A stretch of DNA of 64,000 nucleotides. It comes from DASRHG01 sp035650655 (GTDB taxonomy: Bacteria > Desulfobacterota > Binatia > DP-6). A program made the position numbers and the translations under genes. Positions within the stretch are counted from its first letter, which is position 1. Each line of letters starts with the position of its first letter. The notes under the pieces were generated by a model. That model was given only the letters and a program-made list of their open reading frames with translations, made no database searches and was not told the origin of the DNA. Of the stretch, positions 9,286-17,730 are shown one piece after another. The stretch covers positions 1 to 64,000 of the forward strand of contig DASRHG010000146.1 of assembly GCA_035650655.1 (NCBI GenBank). Direction: 5' to 3'.

Positions 9286-10118
9286 TGCGCGCGCGCGTTC
9301 GCGTCGGGTCCGTCGAGATCGGCGGCGGCGCGCCACTCGCAGTGATCGCCGGGCCGTGCGTCATCGAGTCGCGCGCCTCGGCGCTCGCGCACGCGCGGCG
9401 CCTCGCCGCGATCGCCGCGGAGACGGGCGTCCCCCTCGTCTACAAGTCGTCCTTCGACAAGGCGAACCGGACGGCGCTCGAGTCGTTCCGCGGGGTCGGG
9501 CTGGAGGAGGGGCTCGCCGTCCTCGCCGAGGTCCGGGGGACGACGGCGCTTCCCGTCCTCACCGACGTGCACGAGACGGCGCAGATCGCGCCCGCCGCGG
9601 CCGTGGTCGACGTGCTCCAGACGCCGGCGTTCCTCTGCCGGCAGACGGACTTCATCGTGGCCGTCGCCGCGGCGGGAAGGCCCGTGAACCTCAAGAAGGG
9701 ACAGTTCCTGTCGCCGGCGGAGATGGCGCGCGTCGTCGAGAAGGCGCGCTCGACGGGGAACCGCGACCTCCTCGTGACGGAGCGCGGCTTCGCGTTCGGC
9801 TACAACAACCTCGTGGCGGACATGCGCGCGCTCCCGGAGCTGGCGGAGACGGGATGTCCCGTCGTCTTCGATGCCACGCACAGCGTGCAGCGCCCGGGTG
9901 GGCTCGGGCGCGCGTCCGGCGGCGACCGCCGCTTCGTCGCGGCGCTCGCGCGGGCGGCCGTGGCCGCCGGCGCGGACGCGATCTTCATGGAGGTGCACGA
10001 GGATCCCGACCGCGCGCTCTCCGACGGCGCGACGAGCCTCCCGCTCGCCGAGCTGCCGGCGCTCCTCGCCGACCTCATGGCGATCGACCGTGCGCTCGGC
10101 GCGCGGAGGCGCGCGTGA
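9285..10118 (+). CDS. kdsA: 3-deoxy-8-phosphooctulonate (Kdo-8-P) synthase
   Basis: A 277-residue KdsA condensing arabinose-5-phosphate with phosphoenolpyruvate. IAGPCVIES at residues 21-29 holds a cysteine where E. coli-type enzymes have Asn. In this family that cysteine is a metal ligand, so the enzyme should be of the metal-dependent class, as in Aquifex. KSSFDKANR, the LKKGQFLSP strand, FDATHSVQRPG and FMEVHEDPDRALSDG are all conserved. The GTG start at 9285 overlaps the last base of the pyrG stop. A GTGA overlap links it to the next gene, the arabinose-5-phosphate isomerase that makes its substrate. Confidence 0.95.
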
Positions 10119-11095
10119 GCAGCGACCGCCTCGCGGCCCGGCTCGCCTCGGCCCGGCGGGTCCTCGGGGTCGAGCGCGCGGCGCTCGACGCGCTCGCCGA
10201 GCGGCTCGACGCCCGCTTCGCCCGCGCGATCGGGATCCTCCTCGGGTGCCGCGGCCGGGTGGTGGTGTCGGGCGTCGGGAAGTCGGGCCTCGTCTGCCGG
10301 AAGATCGCCGCGACGCTCGCCTCGACCGGCACGCCGGCGCTCTTCCTGCACGCGGGCGAGGGCAGCCACGGCGACCTCGGCACGCTCGTCCGCGGCGACG
10401 TCCTCCTCGCCGTCTCGAACAGCGGCGAGACGGAAGAGCTGCTTCGCATCCTCCCCGTCGCGCGCCGCCTCGGGATGCCGCTCATCGCGGTCACCGGCAA
10501 CCCGGCGTCGACGCTCGCGCGCACCGCCGACGTCGTGCTCGACGTGAGCGTCCCGGAGGAGGCGTGCCCGCTCGGACTCGCGCCGACGTCGAGCACGACG
10601 GCCACGATGGCGCTCGGCGACGCGCTCGCCATCGCACTCCTCGAGGAGCGCGGCTTCTCGGTCGAGGACTTCGCCCTGCTCCATCCCGCGGGCGCCCTCG
10701 GGCGGCGGCTCCTGCGCGTCGAGGAGCTGATGCACCGCGGGGACGGGGTGCCCATCGTCGGCGAGCATGCGTCGCTCGAGGACACGCTCGTCGAGATCAC
10801 GTCGAAGCGCCTCGGCATGACGGCCGTCGTCGACGGCACGGGCGCGCTCGTCGGCGTCATCACCGACGGCGACCTTCGCCGCGGACTCGAGCGTGCGGCG
10901 GACATCCGCACGCTCACCGCGCGCGACCTGATGTCGTCGGCGCCGAAGACGATTGCAGGCACGGCGCTCGCCGCGGAGGCGGTCGCCGTGATGGAGCGCC
11001 ACGCGATCACGTCGCTCGTGATCTGCGCCGACGCCGGCCGCCGGCCGGTCGGCGTGATCCACCTGCACGACCTCCTGCGCGCCGGCGTCGTCTGA
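10115..11095 (+). CDS. kdsD: Arabinose-5-phosphate isomerase (KpsF/GutQ family)
   Basis: A 326-residue sugar isomerase making D-arabinose-5-phosphate from ribulose-5-phosphate for Kdo synthesis. An N-terminal SIS domain (about 35-175) contains SGVGKSG, the GEGSHGDLG loop and SNSGETEE. Two CBS domains follow (about 207-326), with LMHRGD and DLMSSAPKT at their starts. The GTG start at 10115 overlaps kdsA by 4 nt. The phosphatase KdsC, which usually lies next to kdsD, is absent from this cluster; the next gene is an acyltransferase instead. Confidence 0.95.
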   Translation: MSSDRLAARLASARRVLGVERAALDALAERLDARFARAIGILLGCRGRVVVSGVGKSGLVCRKIAATLASTGTPALFLHAGEGSHGDLGTLVRGDVLLAVSNSGETEELLRILPVARRLGMPLIAVTGNPASTLARTADVVLDVSVPEEACPLGLAPTSSTTATMALGDALAIALLEERGFSVEDFALLHPAGALGRRLLRVEELMHRGDGVPIVGEHASLEDTLVEITSKRLGMTAVVDGTGALVGVITDGDLRRGLERAADIRTLTARDLMSSAPKTIAGTALAAEAVAVMERHAITSLVICADAGRRPVGVIHLHDLLRAGVV

Positions 11096-11102
11096 GCGGA
11101 CC

Positions 11103-12068
11103 GTGGCTCCCTCGCCGCGACGTCGCACGCTGTGGCGCCGTTTCCGTCGCGCGACGCGCGGCCCGCGCAACGCCGCCCTCGCCGCCGGGATCTGGCACGC
11201 GGCGCGGCTCCTCGGGCGCCTGCCGGTGCCGGCGGCGCTCGCGGTGGGGCGCGGGCTCGGCACGGGGGCCCACGCCGTGCTCGGCGAGGCGCGCCGCCTG
11301 GCGCTCGTCCAGCTCGGCGTCGCGTTCCCGACGCTTCCGCTCGACGCGCGCGCCCGGCTCGTCCGCGCGACCTTCGTGCACGCGGGCGAGTCGTTCGCGG
11401 AGCTGGCGCTCTGGCCGAAGCTCGTGCGGCGGCCGGACTACGTCCGCGTCGAGCAGCTCGCCGTCCTCGACGACGCGCTCCACGCCGGCCGGGGCGCGAT
11501 CGCGGTGACCGGGCACACGGGGAACTGGGAGCTCCTCGCCGCGACGGTGGCGGCGCGCGGCTATCCGGTGACGGTGGTCGCCCGCCGCGTGAACGACCGG
11601 CGCTTCGACGCGCTCGTCAACCGCTTCCGCCGAAGCGTCGGGCTCGAGGTCCTCGTCCGCGACGCCCCGCAGTTCCTCGCCGGCGTCCGCGACGCGCTCG
11701 CCCGGAACCGCATCGTCGCGATGCTCATCGACCAGGACACGCGCGGCGCGGGCGTCTTCGTCCCCTTCTTCGGGCGGCTCGCGCACACGCCCCCGGGCGC
11801 TGCGTTGCTCGCGCTGCGCGCGCGGGTCCCGCTCGTGACCGTGTTCATCGAGCGGCGTCCGGGCGGCGGCCACCTCGTCCGCTTCGCGCCGGTCGCCGTT
11901 CCCGCCGAGCGCGGTCGCGCCGCCGTCGTCGGGCTCACGGCCGCGCTCACGACGGCGATCGAGGCGCAGATCCGCCGCGCGCCGGCGGAGTGGGTGTGGT
12001 GGCACGAGCGCTGGCGCCGGACGCCGCCCGCGCCCGCGCCGCCGACGCACGGCGCCGCGGTGTCCTGA
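11103..12068 (+). CDS. LpxL/HtrB-type lysophospholipid (lipid A) acyltransferase
   Basis: A 321-residue acyltransferase of the LpxL/LpxM/HtrB family, which adds secondary acyl chains to Kdo2-lipid A at the inner membrane. The HX4E catalytic motif is HTGNWE (His138, Glu143). DQDTRGAGVFVPFFG and the C-terminal PAEWVWWHERW are the other family hallmarks. An N-terminal basic, weakly hydrophobic segment may anchor it. The start is GTG at 11103, 7 bp after kdsD. Its position between Kdo synthesis and LPS export genes supports a lipid A substrate, although some relatives act on other lipids. Confidence 0.85.
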   Translation: MAPSPRRRTLWRRFRRATRGPRNAALAAGIWHAARLLGRLPVPAALAVGRGLGTGAHAVLGEARRLALVQLGVAFPTLPLDARARLVRATFVHAGESFAELALWPKLVRRPDYVRVEQLAVLDDALHAGRGAIAVTGHTGNWELLAATVAARGYPVTVVARRVNDRRFDALVNRFRRSVGLEVLVRDAPQFLAGVRDALARNRIVAMLIDQDTRGAGVFVPFFGRLAHTPPGAALLALRARVPLVTVFIERRPGGGHLVRFAPVAVPAERGRAAVVGLTAALTTAIEAQIRRAPAEWVWWHERWRRTPPAPAPPTHGAAVS

Positions 12069-12143
12069 GCCGCGGCGCCGCCTTTACACCCCCAGGGTCG
12101 CGTGGTAGGCGTGCGATCCAGACGGGGACCGTCAGCGATTCCC

Positions 12144-12740
12144 ATGCGAAGGACACGGCTGCGCGCGGCGCTGCTCGTCGTGGTGGCGGTCACCTTGGTG
12201 GGCATCGGGTTCCTGGTCCGTCGGAACGTGTCCGCGCGGCGTGCGCACACGGTCCTCGACCTCGGCGCCGACTTCCTTCCCGAGGTCGCGCAGCACATCC
12301 AGCAGTTCCACCGCGTGAAGATGGAGAACGGCCGAACGACCTGGGAGATCACCGCGCGGGACGCGCAGTACTACCAGGAGTCGAAGGAGATCGTGGTCCG
12401 CGAGCCGCACATGACGTTCTTCCTCCAGCGCGACGGCCGCCAGGTGCACGTGAGCGGCGCGGAGGGGCGGCTCCTCCTCGAGGGCGAGAGCCGCAGCGAG
12501 CTCCGCACGCTCACGCTCCGCGGCAGCGTCGTCGTGCAGCTCGACGACCTCCAACTGAAGACGGAAGAGGCCACCTACGACCGGGCGACGGACCTGATCA
12601 CCGCGCCGCAGCTCGTGACGATCCACGGGCGAACGATCGACGTCCGGGGCCAGGGCATGGAGCTCCGCGTCGGGCCCCAGCAGGTCCGCCTCCTCGAGGC
12701 CGTTCACACGGTGCTCCGCTCCGATGCGGCCACGTCCTGA
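12144..12740 (+). CDS. lptC: LPS export ABC transporter periplasmic protein LptC
   Basis: A 198-residue bitopic protein: a basic start and one transmembrane helix (residues about 6-25, AALLVVVAVTLVGIGFLV), then a periplasmic beta-jellyroll (about 60-195) typical of LptC/OstA-like folds. Conserved features include FHRVKMENGRTTWEI and repeated strand pairs ending in TIHGRTIDVRGQG. LptC passes LPS from LptBFG to LptA. The ATG at 12144 puts the helix at the N-terminus; a GTG at 12102 would add 14 residues. It overlaps lptA by 17 nt. The 75 bp before it hold nothing recognisable. Confidence 0.88.
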   Translation: MRRTRLRAALLVVVAVTLVGIGFLVRRNVSARRAHTVLDLGADFLPEVAQHIQQFHRVKMENGRTTWEITARDAQYYQESKEIVVREPHMTFFLQRDGRQVHVSGAEGRLLLEGESRSELRTLTLRGSVVVQLDDLQLKTEEATYDRATDLITAPQLVTIHGRTIDVRGQGMELRVGPQQVRLLEAVHTVLRSDAATS

Positions 12741-13467
12741 GATCGTGCTCCTCGCCACCCTGCTGGCCGCCGGCGCGGCGGGTGCGGAGTCGTCGCGGGA
12801 CGGCCTCCCGACGGGCGGCCTCCTCGACGCGGGGAAGTTCGGCAGCCGGAAGGAGCCGATCACCGTCACCTCGGACACGCTCGACTACGACTACAAGAAC
12901 AACGTCGTCGTCTACCGCGGCGACGTGCTCGCGGTGCAGGGCGACGTGAAGGTGAAGAGCGACCGGCTCACGATCACGCTCGAGACGAGCGGGAAGGCGA
13001 AGGACGACAAGGACCCGGCGGCGCCGGCTCCGACGTCGGCGAACCCGAGCCCGATCCCCGACCCCTCGGAGAAGGGCGCGCAGAGGCTGAAGGAGGTGAT
13101 TGCCGAAGGTCACGTACGGATCGACAGCGGCACGCGATGGGCGACCGGCGGCAAGGCGGTCTTCGATCAGAAGCACCGGACGCTCGTGCTGACGGACCAG
13201 CCGAAGCTGCACGAGGGCTCGAACGAGGTGGGCGGCGACCGCGTGATCGTCTACCTCGACGAGGACCGCAGCGTCGTCGAGGGCGGGCGCCAGCGGGTGA
13301 AGGCGGTCCTCTACCCCGGGACGGAGAACGGGCTCGCCCCCGCCGAGGGCAAGCGCAGGAAGCCGGGCGACGCGCCGAAGGCGGCCGGCGGCGAGCCGTC
13401 GGGCGGCGAGGCGCCGGTCGCCGAGGGCGACACGCGCCGGCCCACGTCGGGAGCGACGGGGCCGTGA
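12724..13467 (+). CDS. lptA: LPS transport periplasmic protein LptA
   Basis: A 247-residue secreted protein with a cleavable signal peptide (residues 1-21, cut after AAGAAGA). The mature domain is an OstA/LptA jellyroll opening with KEPITVTSDTLDYDYKNN and continuing VVVYRGDVLAVQGD. A Lys/Asp/Pro-rich insert (about 95-120) and a Gly/Pro-rich tail (about 205-247) are lineage additions. LptA forms the periplasmic bridge that carries LPS to the outer membrane. It overlaps lptC upstream and lptB downstream (GTGA), the usual lptC-lptA-lptB order. Confidence 0.92.
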   Translation: MRPRPEIVLLATLLAAGAAGAESSRDGLPTGGLLDAGKFGSRKEPITVTSDTLDYDYKNNVVVYRGDVLAVQGDVKVKSDRLTITLETSGKAKDDKDPAAPAPTSANPSPIPDPSEKGAQRLKEVIAEGHVRIDSGTRWATGGKAVFDQKHRTLVLTDQPKLHEGSNEVGGDRVIVYLDEDRSVVEGGRQRVKAVLYPGTENGLAPAEGKRRKPGDAPKAAGGEPSGGEAPVAEGDTRRPTSGATGP

Positions 13468-14201
13468 ACGGGACCGGAGCGGCCGTCCTTCGCGCGGAAC
13501 GGCTCGTGAAGACGTACGTCGGACGGCGCGTCGTCAACGAGGTGTCGGTCGAGGTGCGCGCGGGCGAGATCGTCGGGCTCCTCGGACCGAACGGCGCGGG
13601 GAAGACGACGACGTTCTACATGATCGTCGGCCTCGCGCGGCCGGACGCCGGCGTCGTGTCGCTCAACGGCGAGGACATCACGCAGCTGCCGATGTACGAG
13701 CGCGCGCGCCGCGGCATCAGCTATCTGCCGCAGGAGCCCTCGATCTTCCGCAAGCTCACCGTCGAGCAGAACATCCTCGCGATCCTCGAGACGCTCGGCC
13801 TCGACGGCGAGGAGCGCGCGGAACGGCTCCGGGGGCTGCTCGACGAGCTCGGCATGGCGCGCCTCGCGAAGAGCAAGGCGTACTCGCTCTCCGGGGGCGA
13901 GCGCCGGCGGCTCGAGATCACGCGCGCGCTCGTCATCTCCCCGTCGTTCATGCTGCTCGACGAGCCGTTCGCCGGCATCGATCCCATCGCTGTGGTTGAC
14001 ATTCAGGGCATTGTGACTCAGTTAAAAGAGCGGGGCATCGGGGTGTTGATCACCGACCACAACGTGCGCGAAACGCTCGGCATCTGCGACCGGGCGTACA
14101 TCCTGAACGACGGCGCCGTCCTCGAAGAGGGCGTGCCCGCCGAGATCGCCGCGAGCAAACGCGCACGCGAGATCTATCTGGGCGAGAAGTTCCGGCTGTA
14201 G
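13464..14201 (+). CDS. lptB: LPS export ABC transporter ATP-binding protein LptB
   Basis: A 245-residue ABC ATPase. Walker A GPNGAGKTT (41-49), Q-loop at LPQEPSIF, signature LSGGE (142-146), Walker B MLLDEP and the switch His in TDHNVRE are intact. GIDPIAVVDIQGIV and the ETLGICDRAYI segment are specific to LptB. With LptFG it drives LPS extraction from the inner membrane. The start is GTG at 13464, overlapping lptA. Codons for residues 176-189 (13989-14030) are oddly AT-rich (GTT, ATT, ACT, TTA, AAA), unlike the rest of the gene. Confidence 0.97.
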   Translation: MNGTGAAVLRAERLVKTYVGRRVVNEVSVEVRAGEIVGLLGPNGAGKTTTFYMIVGLARPDAGVVSLNGEDITQLPMYERARRGISYLPQEPSIFRKLTVEQNILAILETLGLDGEERAERLRGLLDELGMARLAKSKAYSLSGGERRRLEITRALVISPSFMLLDEPFAGIDPIAVVDIQGIVTQLKERGIGVLITDHNVRETLGICDRAYILNDGAVLEEGVPAEIAASKRAREIYLGEKFRL

Positions 14202-14216
14202 GATCGCGGCCACCTG

Positions 14217-15698
14217 ATGGCAGCCGACGCGCGCATCGTCCTCCAGCAGCGGCTCACGCAGCAGCTCGTGATGACGCCGCAGCTGCGGCAGGCGATCAAG
14301 ATCCTCCAGGTCTCGCGCGCGGAGCTCGAATCGCTCATCGACCAAGAGCTCACCGAGAACCCGGTCCTCGAGGAGAACCTCGAGGACAAGCCGGAGCAGC
14401 CGGCCGACGTCGTGCCGACCGTCGACGGGCAGAACGGGCTCGAGGACTACCAGGCGGAGCCCGAGACGAAGCCCGAGGTGGAGCAGGCGTCGAGCGTCAG
14501 CGAGATCGACTGGAAGGAGTACGCCGAGAACTACTCGAACGACATCCACGGCTCGATCGGCCACGGCTCCGCCGCGGACGACGAGGACCGGCGCGCCGCG
14601 CTCGAGAACGTCCTCGTCAAGCGCACGCTCCTGCCCGACCACTTGATGTGGCAGCTCCGCCTGTCGTCGATGACGGAGCGCGAGAAGGAAGTCGGCGCGA
14701 TCATCATCGGGAGCCTCGACAAGGACGGCTACCTCCCGCTCCAGCTCGAAGAGGTCGCGTTCCTCGCCGACACCTGGCCCGACACGGAGATCGTCGAGCG
14801 CGTGCTCCGCCGCCTCCAGGAGTTCGACCCGCCCGGCGTCGCGGCGCGCAACCTCTCCGAGTGCCTCCTGATCCAGCTCCGGCAGCTCGGCGTCGAGGAC
14901 GACTCGCTCGCCTCGCGCATCGTCCGCGACTTCCTCCCGATGCTCGAGAGCCGGCGCTTCGACCGGCTCGCGCGCGAGCTCGGCGTGACCATCGAGCAGG
15001 TCGCGGAGGCCTCGAAGCTCATCTCCGTCCTCGAGCCGAAGCCCGGGCGCGACTTCAGCGACGCCGACACCCGGTACGTGACGCCCGACGTCTACGTCCA
15101 CAAGGTGGGCGACGAGTACATCGTCACGCTGAACGACGAGGGCCTACCCCGTCTCCGCGTCTCCTCCTTCTATCGCCGGATGCTGGGCGCGAACGGGTCC
15201 CCCGAGGCGCGCGGCTACATCCAGGAGAAGATGCGCGCGGCCGCGTGGCTGATCAAATCGATCCAACAGCGCCAGCGGACGCTCTACATGGTCACCTCGA
15301 GCATCGTGAAGTTCCAGCGGGAGTTCCTCGAGAAGGGCGTCTCGCACCTCCGCCCGCTCGTGCTGAAGGACGTGGCGAACGACATCGGCATGCACGAGTC
15401 GACCGTGAGCCGTGCGACGGCGGGCAAGTACGTCCACACCCCGCAGGGCACGTTCGAGCTCAAGTACTTCTTCACCTCGAGCCTCCGCGGCGGACACGGC
15501 GAGGACGTCTCGGCCGAGAGCGTGAAGGAGAAGATCCGCGAGATCATCGCCAAGGAGGACGCGCGCAAGCCGCTCTCCGACCAGTACATTGCGGAGCTGC
15601 TCGGGCGGGAGGGGATCGACATCGCGCGCCGGACCGTCGCCAAGTATCGCGAGCTGATGGGCATCCTGCCGTCGTCGAAGCGGAAGCAGGTCTACTAG
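14217..15698 (+). CDS. rpoN: RNA polymerase sigma-54 factor
   Basis: A 493-residue sigma-54. Region I is Gln/Leu-rich (LQQRLTQQLVMTPQLRQAI at residues 8-26) and region II is acidic (about 55-110). The core-binding and HTH regions follow, and near the C-terminus the RpoN box appears as ARRTVAKYRE. It directs transcription from -24/-12 promoters with the help of NtrC-type activators. It follows lptB by 15 bp and precedes hpf, ptsN, hprK and rapZ, the classic rpoN neighbourhood. The ATG at 14217 has no strong Shine-Dalgarno sequence. Confidence 0.97.
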   Translation: MAADARIVLQQRLTQQLVMTPQLRQAIKILQVSRAELESLIDQELTENPVLEENLEDKPEQPADVVPTVDGQNGLEDYQAEPETKPEVEQASSVSEIDWKEYAENYSNDIHGSIGHGSAADDEDRRAALENVLVKRTLLPDHLMWQLRLSSMTEREKEVGAIIIGSLDKDGYLPLQLEEVAFLADTWPDTEIVERVLRRLQEFDPPGVAARNLSECLLIQLRQLGVEDDSLASRIVRDFLPMLESRRFDRLARELGVTIEQVAEASKLISVLEPKPGRDFSDADTRYVTPDVYVHKVGDEYIVTLNDEGLPRLRVSSFYRRMLGANGSPEARGYIQEKMRAAAWLIKSIQQRQRTLYMVTSSIVKFQREFLEKGVSHLRPLVLKDVANDIGMHESTVSRATAGKYVHTPQGTFELKYFFTSSLRGGHGEDVSAESVKEKIREIIAKEDARKPLSDQYIAELLGREGIDIARRTVAKYRELMGILPSSKRKQVY

Positions 15699-15759
15699 CG
15701 TTCGAGGTTGATGCCGCCCGCGCCTTCCGGCACGATCGCCCGCAGGCAGGAGGCCTCGC

Positions 15760-16308
15760 ATGCAGATCACGGTGACGTTCCGCCACGTCGAGCCGACGGC
15801 GGCGCTTCGCACCTACGCGGAAGAGAAGCTCGAGCGCGTGAAGAAGTACCTTCGCCGGCCGATCGACGCCCACGTGATCCTCTCCGTCGCGAAGGAGCGG
15901 CACGTCGCGGAGATCACCCTCAAGGCGGACCACCAGACGCTCTTCGCCCAGGAGGAGACGCACGACCTCTACGCGGCGATCGACCTGGCGCTCGACAAGC
16001 TGGAGCACCAGGCGCAGAAGCTGAACGCGAAGCGGAAGAACCACAAGGGCGCGGGACGCGCGGCGGGCGAGACGGAGGTCACGTCGAGCGTCCTCGCCGC
16101 GGACCGGCGGGACTCGAGCGGCGCACCGGAGGTGATCCGCACGCAGCGCGTGCCGGCGAAGCCGATGTCGGTGGAGGAGGCGGTCGAGCAGCTCGCGAGC
16201 TCGCGCGACGAGTTCCTCGTCTTCACCAACGCCTCCAGCCAGACGCTCGCGGTCCTCTACCGCCGCAACGACGGCAACTACGGCCTCATCGAGCCGGCGA
16301 CGCGGTGA
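15760..16308 (+). CDS. hpf: Ribosome hibernation-promoting factor, long form
   Basis: A 182-residue long HPF/RaiA. The N-terminal S30AE-like domain (1-100, MQITVTFRHVEPTAALRTY) binds the decoding centre. A flexible linker (about 100-130) precedes a C-terminal dimerisation domain (about 130-182, with PMSVEEAVEQL and LYRRNDGNYGLIEP). Long HPFs form 100S ribosome dimers in stationary phase. A good AGGAGG ribosome-binding site lies just before the ATG. It is the first gene after rpoN, the standard order rpoN-hpf-ptsN. Confidence 0.95.
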   Translation: MQITVTFRHVEPTAALRTYAEEKLERVKKYLRRPIDAHVILSVAKERHVAEITLKADHQTLFAQEETHDLYAAIDLALDKLEHQAQKLNAKRKNHKGAGRAAGETEVTSSVLAADRRDSSGAPEVIRTQRVPAKPMSVEEAVEQLASSRDEFLVFTNASSQTLAVLYRRNDGNYGLIEPATR

Positions 16309-16318
16309 CGGCGCGCCG

Positions 16319-16780
16319 ATGAAGATCACCGACATCCTGACGGAAGACTCCGTCGTCGCGGGCCTGGCAGGCCGCTCGAAGGGCGACGTGATCGCCGAGC
16401 TCGCGGACGTCGTCGCCGCGCGCCACCCCGAGATCGACCGCGACCGCCTCGTGCAGGCGCTGGAGGACCGGGAGCGGCTCAACAGCACGGCCCTCGGCGA
16501 GGGCGTCGCGATCCCGCACGGGAAGCTCGCGGGCGTGAAGCGCGTCCTCGCCGCCTTCGGGCGGAGCTCGCAGGGCGTCGACTTCAGCTCGCTCGACGGG
16601 AAGCCGACGCACCTCTTCTTCCTGCTCGTCGCCCCCGAGGACTCCGCGGGCGCCCACCTGAAGGCGCTCGCGCGCATCTCGCGTCTGCTGAAGGACCAGG
16701 GCTTCCGCGCGAAGCTCCTGCGCGCGTCGGACGCGAGGGAGCTCTACCGGACCATCCGCGAGGAGGACGAGAAGTATTGA
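16319..16780 (+). CDS. ptsN: PTS IIA-like nitrogen regulatory protein
   Basis: A 153-residue EIIA-Ntr. The phospho-accepting His is His67 in VAIPHGK; NSTALGEGVAIPHG and the HLFFLLVAPED strand are family hallmarks. EIIA-Ntr takes phosphate from NPr/HPr and controls potassium transport, envelope stress and nitrogen genes rather than sugar uptake. It overlaps hprK (start TTG, 4-nt overlap), so the two proteins are made together. With hprK, rapZ, a mannose-type EIIA and HPr downstream it forms a regulatory PTS without any sugar permease nearby. Confidence 0.94.
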   Translation: MKITDILTEDSVVAGLAGRSKGDVIAELADVVAARHPEIDRDRLVQALEDRERLNSTALGEGVAIPHGKLAGVKRVLAAFGRSSQGVDFSSLDGKPTHLFFLLVAPEDSAGAHLKALARISRLLKDQGFRAKLLRASDARELYRTIREEDEKY

Positions 16781-17730
16781 CGGTCACCGTCCGCGAGCTG
16801 CTCGACGTCTCGGGTGAGCGGCTGAAGCTGCGGCTCGTCGCCGGCGCTCGCGGTCTCGACCGGCCGATCGCGCAGCCCCGCGTGCAGCTCCCGGGGCTCG
16901 CGCTCGCGGGCTTCCTGCCGCAGCTCCATCCCGACCGCGTCCAGGTGCTCGGCAACAGCGAGGTCTCGTACCTGGCCACGCTCGAGGAGGCCGCCGCACG
17001 CGCGGCGACCCGGGCCGTCGCCGAGGCGGGCGTCTCGTGCTTCGTGGTGACGAACGGCAACGAGCCGCCGCCGGTGCTCGTCGAGTCGGCGGAGGCGGCG
17101 GGCGTGCCGGTCCTGCGCTCGGCGCTCCGCACCGCGGACTTCATCGACGTCGCGACCGCCTGGCTCGAGACGCGCCTCGCACCCGAGACGCTCCTCCACG
17201 GGGACCTCGTCGAGATCCACGGCGTCGGCGTCCTCATCCTCGGGAAGAGCGGCATCGGGAAGAGCGAAGCGGCGCTCGAGCTCGTGTCGCGCGGGCACCG
17301 GCTCGTCGCCGACGACGTCGTCCAGGTCCGGCGCCTCTCGCCGTCAGTCGTCCGCGGCCACGCGGCCCGACTCCTCGAGCACCAAATGGAGATCCGCGGC
17401 GTCGGCGTCATCGACATCGAGGCGCTCTTCGGCACGCTCGCGACGCTCGACGAGCGGCAGATCGACCTCGTCGTCGAGCTCGTCGAGTGGCCGGGGGCGC
17501 CCGACCGGCTCGGCCTCGTCGAGGAGCGCCACGAGCTGCTCGAGGTGGAGCTGCCCCTCGTGCGCCTCCCGGTGCGGCCGGGGCGGACGATCGCGATGCT
17601 GGTCGAGACGGCCGCGCGGAACTACCTGCTCCGCCGTCGCGGGCGGAACACGGCGACCGAGCTCGCGGCGCGCGTCGACCGGGAGCTCGAGGAGCGCCGC
17701 GGGCGGCGCCGCGCGCGGGAAGGCGTGTGA
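16777..17730 (+). CDS. hprK: HPr kinase/phosphorylase
   Basis: A 317-residue HprK/P, which phosphorylates and dephosphorylates HPr on a serine according to metabolic state. The N-terminal domain (1-130) is followed by the catalytic domain with Walker A GKSGIGKSE (156-164), the conserved His141 before EIHGVGVLI and the HprK signature EIRGVGVIDIEALFG (about 200-214). The start is a rare TTG at 16777 overlapping ptsN. A GTGA overlap leads to rapZ. Its substrate HPr, with a conserved serine site, lies 1.4 kb downstream. Confidence 0.95.
   Translation: MTVTVRELLDVSGERLKLRLVAGARGLDRPIAQPRVQLPGLALAGFLPQLHPDRVQVLGNSEVSYLATLEEAAARAATRAVAEAGVSCFVVTNGNEPPPVLVESAEAAGVPVLRSALRTADFIDVATAWLETRLAPETLLHGDLVEIHGVGVLILGKSGIGKSEAALELVSRGHRLVADDVVQVRRLSPSVVRGHAARLLEHQMEIRGVGVIDIEALFGTLATLDERQIDLVVELVEWPGAPDRLGLVEERHELLEVELPLVRLPVRPGRTIAMLVETAARNYLLRRRGRNTATELAARVDRELEERRGRRRAREGV

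Noticed and set aside
15735..15752. A sigma-54 promoter before hpf (CGGCAC ... CGCA)
   Set aside because: The GG and GC dinucleotides are one base off the required 10-bp spacing and the -12 TT is absent.
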